Notes under the pieces: generated by a model | Databases searched by the model: none | What the model was told of the DNA's origin: nothing | Seen by the model: the letters and a program-made list of their open reading frames with translations, nothing else | Source of the DNA: Brevibacillus brevis NBRC 100599 | GTDB lineage: Bacteria > Bacillota > Bacilli > Brevibacillales > Brevibacillaceae | Direction: 5' to 3' | Length of the DNA stretch: 64,000 nt | Assembly: GCF_000010165.1 (NCBI RefSeq) | Contig: NC_012491.1 | Coordinates: 2,040,001-2,104,000 of the forward strand | Position numbers and translations under genes: made by a program | Part shown: positions 60,405-64,000 of the stretch, one piece after another | How positions within the stretch are numbered: position 1 is the stretch's first letter | Layout of the letters: each line of letters starts with the position of its first letter

Positions 60405-60600
60405 TACGTATCGAATGGTGCTGGATGGCATATGCCGTCAGCTTAAAAGGGAAGTCCGGTGAGAAACCGGCGCGGTCCCGCCACTGTAACGAGGAGCGCC
60501 TAGCGAATAGCCACTGTTTTTTGCGAGACAAAAAATGGGAAGGTAGCTGGGTGTGTTGATCCGTAAGCCAGGAGACCTGCCATGCGATCATTTACAATCG
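60405..60600 (+). promoter_or_regulatory. Cobalamin riboswitch
   Basis: The class I B12 aptamer elements are in order: GGTGC, AAAAGGGAA, CCGGTGAGAAACCGGCGCGGTCCCGCCACTGTAAC (B12 box region at 60455-60489), GAGGAGCG, GCCACTG, GGGAAGG, and the closing GATCCGTAAGCCAGGAGACCTGCC at 60558-60581. It leads a BtuFCD-type transporter. Confidence 0.95.
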
Positions 60601-60682
60601 ACCCACGAGGATGGGGCAGATGTGGAAACAGTCTATGAAAGGGCGCCTTTGCGCCTGTTATGGCTATATCTACGTTTGTCAT

Positions 60683-60716
60683 GCACCTCCCGATTGAAAT
60701 GGGGGGTGCTTTTTTG
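60683..60716 (+). terminator. Riboswitch expression-platform terminator
   Basis: GCACCTCCC and GGGGGGTGC pair (one G-T) with a nine-base loop, followed by six T. It lies between aptamer and first gene, so B12 binding should end transcription. A GGCGC-CTTT-GCGCC hairpin at 60641-60654 lies between. Confidence 0.88.
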
Positions 60717-60769
60717 GTGGGAACATTTGGTCTCATTTCATAATTTACATACAGAAAAGGGGATTACAG

Positions 60770-61789
60770 ATGGTGAAGGCAAACAAAACAAAAACAGTGA
60801 TGAAAGGACTAGGACTAGGCATCATGACGGGCGTCATGATTATGGTTTCGGCATGTGGCTCCACTACGACAACACAAGCTCCAGCCAAAACAGAACAAAC
60901 GGCTGCTCCTGCAGCAGAGAGCAAGCCTGTAACATTAACCAATAATGGTATCGAAATGACCTATCCAAAAGCACCTGAGCGTGCCGTGACATTGAACCAA
61001 CACGTAACCGAAATCATGCTGGCATTGGGCCTGGCTGATAAAATGGTCGGAACCGCTTACCTAGACGATAAAATCCTTCCAGAGTTAAAACTAGAATACG
61101 ACAAGGTTCCGGTACTGTCTGACAAGTATCCTACGAAAGAAGTGCTGCTGGCAGCGAACCCAGACTTCGTGTACGCCGGATGGAAAAGCGGATTCGGCGA
61201 AAAGGGCGTAGGATCGATGCAGGATTTGGAAAAGGTCGGCATCAAATCGTACCTGCAAGAATCGTCTAGCAAGCCTGGTCCAACGATCGACGATGTGTTC
61301 GCGGATATTACGAACATCGGACGCATTTTCCGTGTGGAGGACAAAGCCAATGATTTGATCCATAAAATGAAGAGTGAAATGGATCAAACGATTAGCAAAA
61401 TCGGCAAGGTGGACGAGCCACTTAAAGTGTTCGTGTACGACAACGGGGAAGATAAGCCATTCACAGCAGCCAACAATTACATGACGTCCTTAATCAAGAC
61501 GGCTGGCGGCAAGAACATTTTTGATGACATTCAAAAGGGGTGGGCAGAGGTCAGTTGGGAACAAGTAGTGAGTCGCAATCCGGACGTGATTATTGTCGTA
61601 GACTACGGTGACAGAACTGTTGATCAAAAACGCAATTTCCTTTTGACCAAAAAAGAACTGGCAGATATTCCAGCGATTAAAAATCAACGACTGGTTGTAT
61701 TGCCATTGTCTGCGGCTTCTGAAGGCGTTCGAGCACCGATTGCGCTGAAAATTTTGGCGGAAGGACTCTACCCGGATAAATTCAAATAG
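60770..61789 (+). CDS. Cobalamin ABC transporter binding lipoprotein (BtuF-like)
   Basis: The 339-residue protein has a lipoprotein signal (GIMTGVMIMVSAC), a Thr/Ala/Pro spacer and a periplasmic-binding fold of the class III type: PERAVTLNQHVTEIMLALGLADKMVG, LLAANPDFVYAG, SWEQVVSRNPDVIIVVDYG. This family binds siderophores or B12; the cobalamin riboswitch makes B12 or cobinamide the likely ligand. AAAAGGGG lies upstream of the ATG. It is first gene of a three-gene importer. Confidence 0.88.
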   Translation: MVKANKTKTVMKGLGLGIMTGVMIMVSACGSTTTTQAPAKTEQTAAPAAESKPVTLTNNGIEMTYPKAPERAVTLNQHVTEIMLALGLADKMVGTAYLDDKILPELKLEYDKVPVLSDKYPTKEVLLAANPDFVYAGWKSGFGEKGVGSMQDLEKVGIKSYLQESSSKPGPTIDDVFADITNIGRIFRVEDKANDLIHKMKSEMDQTISKIGKVDEPLKVFVYDNGEDKPFTAANNYMTSLIKTAGGKNIFDDIQKGWAEVSWEQVVSRNPDVIIVVDYGDRTVDQKRNFLLTKKELADIPAIKNQRLVVLPLSAASEGVRAPIALKILAEGLYPDKFK

Positions 61790-61819
61790 AGTACGCCCCT
61801 TTTAAGGGAGGGAATAGCA

Positions 61820-62872
61820 CTGCAACAGATCAAGTTACCTTCTATCATCATTACTTTATTGGTTGGACTCTTCCTCTCGATTACGTTCGCAGTTACGCTG
61901 GGATCGGTGGAGATTAAACCGACTACGGTATGGAAAATCGCCTTATCAAAAATTCCGATGCTGACCCAATGGATTGAGGTGGACTGGTCCAAAGGGGAGC
62001 AAACAATTATTTGGGATATTCGCTTTCCGCGTGTACTCTTGGGGGCGATCGTCGGCGCAGGTCTGTCTGTCGTGGGAGTAGCGATCCAATCGTTGGTTCG
62101 CAACTCCCTGGCTGACCCGTATGTGTTAGGCGTATCTTCAGGTGCTTCCGTTGGAGCTACTTCGGTAATTATTTTCGGAGCATTCAGCATGTACGGGCAG
62201 TATGCGTTAACCTTTGGCGCTTTTACAGGCTCCCTCGTGTCCATCATTCTCATTTTTACACTATCCCGTATTGGAGGACAAAACTCGACGGTACGCCTGC
62301 TCATGGCTGGAATTGCGATATCTGCGATCTTGTCGGCCATTACCAGTCTGCTTGTGTTTTCAGCGCCGAATGAGCATGGAATTGGAACGGTTCTGTTTTG
62401 GTTAAGTGGCAGTCTGGCTGGCGGCAAATGGGAGTACCTGACGATTCCTACATTGATTGTCGTCATCTGTCTCATCGTCTTAATGGCCCAATACCGCTCG
62501 CTCAATGCGATGCTGATGGGCGAGGAGTCAGCGGGGACACTGGGGGTTAATACGGTACAATTCCGCAAGCTTCTCCTGGTGATCACGGCACTACTCACCG
62601 GGGTGATCGTGTCCATCGCGGGATCAATCGGTTTTGTCGGATTAATGATGCCCCATATTGTCCGTGTGATGGTCGGATCAGATCACAGACGTGTCCTGCC
62701 TGTCAGCGCTTTGTTTGGCGCGATATTTCTCATCTGGGTTGATGTAGTCGCCAGGCTTGCATTTGCACCGGAAGAGCTGCCGATCGGTATTTTGACAGCG
62801 CTGTGTGGTGGTCCATTCTTTATCTGGTTGATGTTGCGGAGTTCTTATTCCTTTGGAGGTAGCGGACGATGA
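61820..62872 (+). CDS. FecCD/BtuC-family permease
   Basis: The protein has about 350 residues and eight to ten helices. Motifs: IRFPRVLLGAIVGAGLSVVGVAIQSLVRNSLADPYVLGVSSGASVGA near residues 70-115 and GSIGFVGLMMPHIVRVMVGSDHR near 265. The first in-frame ATG/GTG/TTG is TTG at 61859 without a ribosome site and would cut the first helix. A strong AAGGGAGGG at 61804-61812 sits seven bases before an in-frame CTG at 61820 (reading LQQIKLPSIIITLL), so CTG is the probable start. Its stop overlaps the ATPase start. Confidence 0.88.
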   Translation: MQQIKLPSIIITLLVGLFLSITFAVTLGSVEIKPTTVWKIALSKIPMLTQWIEVDWSKGEQTIIWDIRFPRVLLGAIVGAGLSVVGVAIQSLVRNSLADPYVLGVSSGASVGATSVIIFGAFSMYGQYALTFGAFTGSLVSIILIFTLSRIGGQNSTVRLLMAGIAISAILSAITSLLVFSAPNEHGIGTVLFWLSGSLAGGKWEYLTIPTLIVVICLIVLMAQYRSLNAMLMGEESAGTLGVNTVQFRKLLLVITALLTGVIVSIAGSIGFVGLMMPHIVRVMVGSDHRRVLPVSALFGAIFLIWVDVVARLAFAPEELPIGILTALCGGPFFIWLMLRSSYSFGGSGR

Positions 62873-63681
62873 ATTTGCAGGTTGAGAATATATCGGTCGA
62901 ACTGGAGAAAAAGGGAATCCTGCGCAATGTCAGTCTGGAGGTGTGCTCCGGAGAATTCGTGGGACTGATCGGGCCAAATGGCAGTGGGAAGTCCACATTG
63001 CTAAAAAGTATTTATCGGGTACTGAAGCCGCGTTCGGGATGGATCTCACTGGATGGCGACGACGTATACAAGTTAACCTCGCGTCAAAACGCTCAGCGAA
63101 TGGCGGCAGTACGGCAGGAGTCCTCTGTTGAATTTGATTTTTCGGTAACTGAAATCGTGAATATGGGGCGTGCTCCGCATAAACGACTATTTCAGTCTGA
63201 TAACGCAGAAGACCTTCAGATTTGTGAGGAAGCACTACAGCGGGTAGGGATGCATACATATGCCGATCGCAGCTTTTTTAGTTTATCGGGTGGGGAGAAG
63301 CAGCGGGTGTTAATTGCCAGAGCTTTGGTGCAGCAAGCCCAGTTCCTTGTCCTTGACGAACCGACGAACCATTTGGATGTTCGATACCAGTTGCAGGTGA
63401 TGGATCTGGTTAAAAATCTTGGGATTACGGTGTTGTCCTCGTTGCATGATCTCAATATTGCAGCCATGTACTGTGATCGTCTGTACGTGATCTGTGACGG
63501 GGAAATCGTTACATCAGGGACCCCAGAGGATGTCTTGACACCCACTCTGATCCGGGATGTTTTCGGAGTAGAGACAGAAGTGACGACCCATCCTATTACT
63601 GGGAAAAAGCATGTATATTTCTACTCGGAAGCGATCCGTATGAAACCATCTATCCAGAAGGTAATAAGTGGAGCCAACTGA
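62869..63681 (+). CDS. Cobalamin ABC transporter ATPase (BtuD/FecE-like)
   Basis: The 270-residue ATPase has Walker A GLIGPNGSGKSTLLKSIY near residue 34, signature FFSLSGGEKQRVLIARAL near 136, Walker B FLVLDEPTNHLDV near 157, and SSLHDLNIAAMYCDRL with the switch His, typical of the FecE/BtuD group. ATGA overlap with the permease indicates coupling. It is last gene of the riboswitch-controlled operon. Confidence 0.92.
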   Translation: MNLQVENISVELEKKGILRNVSLEVCSGEFVGLIGPNGSGKSTLLKSIYRVLKPRSGWISLDGDDVYKLTSRQNAQRMAAVRQESSVEFDFSVTEIVNMGRAPHKRLFQSDNAEDLQICEEALQRVGMHTYADRSFFSLSGGEKQRVLIARALVQQAQFLVLDEPTNHLDVRYQLQVMDLVKNLGITVLSSLHDLNIAAMYCDRLYVICDGEIVTSGTPEDVLTPTLIRDVFGVETEVTTHPITGKKHVYFYSEAIRMKPSIQKVISGAN

Positions 63682-63719
63682 CGGGGGACAAGTTGAGTTT
63701 CTTTGATTTTCATAAGAGG

Positions 63720-63744
63720 GGATGCCTAGTCGGCGTCCTTTTTT
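63720..63744 (+). terminator. Terminator after the B12 transporter operon
   Basis: GGATGCC and GGCGTCC pair (one G-T) with a five-base loop, followed by six T. A second, imperfect hairpin (AAGCC...GGCTT with CAGT/ACTG) follows at about 63749-63801 ahead of the next gene. Confidence 0.7.
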
Positions 63745-63903
63745 GTTAAGCCGACGGCAGTAAAAGCGGAAGGAACCTCGCTCCAACTGTCGGGGCTTTA
63801 CCTGTTAGATGCAAAGGTTCTCTTATTGATCAAAGGAGCCGTGCAATACGTCGCGAATTTGTTGGTAAGAAAAATCCATAGAACAAGATGGGAGATGACT
63901 CGT

Positions 63904-64000
63904 ATGACGGAAGTAACGAGAGAACAGGCGCGCAAATTTCATGACGGTGTTCACGTTCTGGATGGGCATTTTGATTTGCTGATGGATGTGGAGATTCAGC
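63904..64000 (+). CDS. Membrane dipeptidase (peptidase M19), 5' part only
   Basis: The first 32 residues are visible. DGHFDLLMDV at about residues 20-29 carries the H-x-D zinc-ligand motif of renal-dipeptidase-type M19 enzymes. GGGAGATGA lies ahead of the ATG. The gene runs off the window. It would hydrolyse dipeptides, possibly D-containing, and fits the peptide-import genes nearby. Confidence 0.75.
   Translation, partial: MTEVTREQARKFHDGVHVLDGHFDLLMDVEIQ

Noticed and set aside
1-64000. tRNA genes, rRNA, CRISPR repeats, insertion sequences, prophage
   Set aside because: I looked for cloverleaf-like ends, regularly spaced repeats, transposase motifs and integrase or phage proteins and saw none.

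Overview
The window looks like chromosomal DNA of a spore-forming Bacillota of the Brevibacillus type (Paenibacillaceae/Bacillales). The evidence is low-to-moderate GC, strong AAGGAGG-like ribosome binding sites with many GTG and TTG starts, sporulation genes (gpr, spoIIP, a YqxA-like gene), late-competence genes (comER, comEA, comEC) and the Bacillus-style yqeG-yqeH-aroE-yhbY-nadD-yqeK-rsfS-yqeM operon. I see no rRNA, tRNA, insertion sequence, prophage or CRISPR array.

Layout. Positions 1-9.5 kb are accessory genes. Two DUF2935 paralogues flank a 62-residue His/Arg-rich microprotein. A DUF1648 membrane protein follows, then a Crp/Fnr (YeiL-like) regulator between two small YdcZ-type DMT transporters, a CarD-family regulator, a GNAT protein, a CapA-like phosphoesterase divergent from a MurF-like ligase lacking the usual first domain, and a collagen-like small protein. 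Positions 9.5-13 kb form a copper/oxidase/disulfide block on the minus strand: YtkA-like lipoprotein, SCO protein, CtaG, then BdbC with a thioredoxin-like partner. Positions 13-24.5 kb are single genes: a PPP-type phosphatase, a cupin with a Tyr/Gln/Pro tail, a sirtuin, an ABC-F ATPase, a YkuD L,D-transpeptidase, a DUF4931 HIT-like protein, a GNAT protein, a CvfC-like protein, an FAD oxidoreductase and a cytoplasmic beta-lactamase-fold hydrolase. Positions 24.5-31.8 kb hold an OppA-like lipoprotein paired with a class I glutamine amidotransferase-like hydrolase, a peroxiredoxin, dinB under a likely LexA box with a four-Cys microprotein behind it, and a TetR / MFS / BltD-like acetyltransferase module with two matching operator-like elements.

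Positions 32-52 kb are the conserved core: the yqeG operon (ribosome assembly, shikimate, NAD synthesis), leuS behind a leucine T-box, the rearranged comE region with asnB inserted, an ECF sigma/anti-sigma pair, holA, rpsT, gpr, spoIIP and a YqxA-like gene. Compared with the Bacillus subtilis order as I remember it, leuS, asnB and the sigma pair are insertions, comEA is inverted and comEB is absent from this spot.

Positions 52.5-64 kb are nutrient uptake: a five-gene dipeptide/oligopeptide ABC operon (ATPase, ATPase, binding protein, permease, permease), an alpha/beta hydrolase, an M24 aminopeptidase-like enzyme, a cobalamin riboswitch with its own terminator leading a BtuFCD-type transporter, and the start of a membrane-dipeptidase (M19) gene running off the window. 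Peptide import plus M24 and M19 peptidases suggests peptide scavenging.

All family calls come from reading motifs by eye. Start codons were set from visible Shine-Dalgarno sequences, and promoter and operator calls are pattern matches without experimental support.
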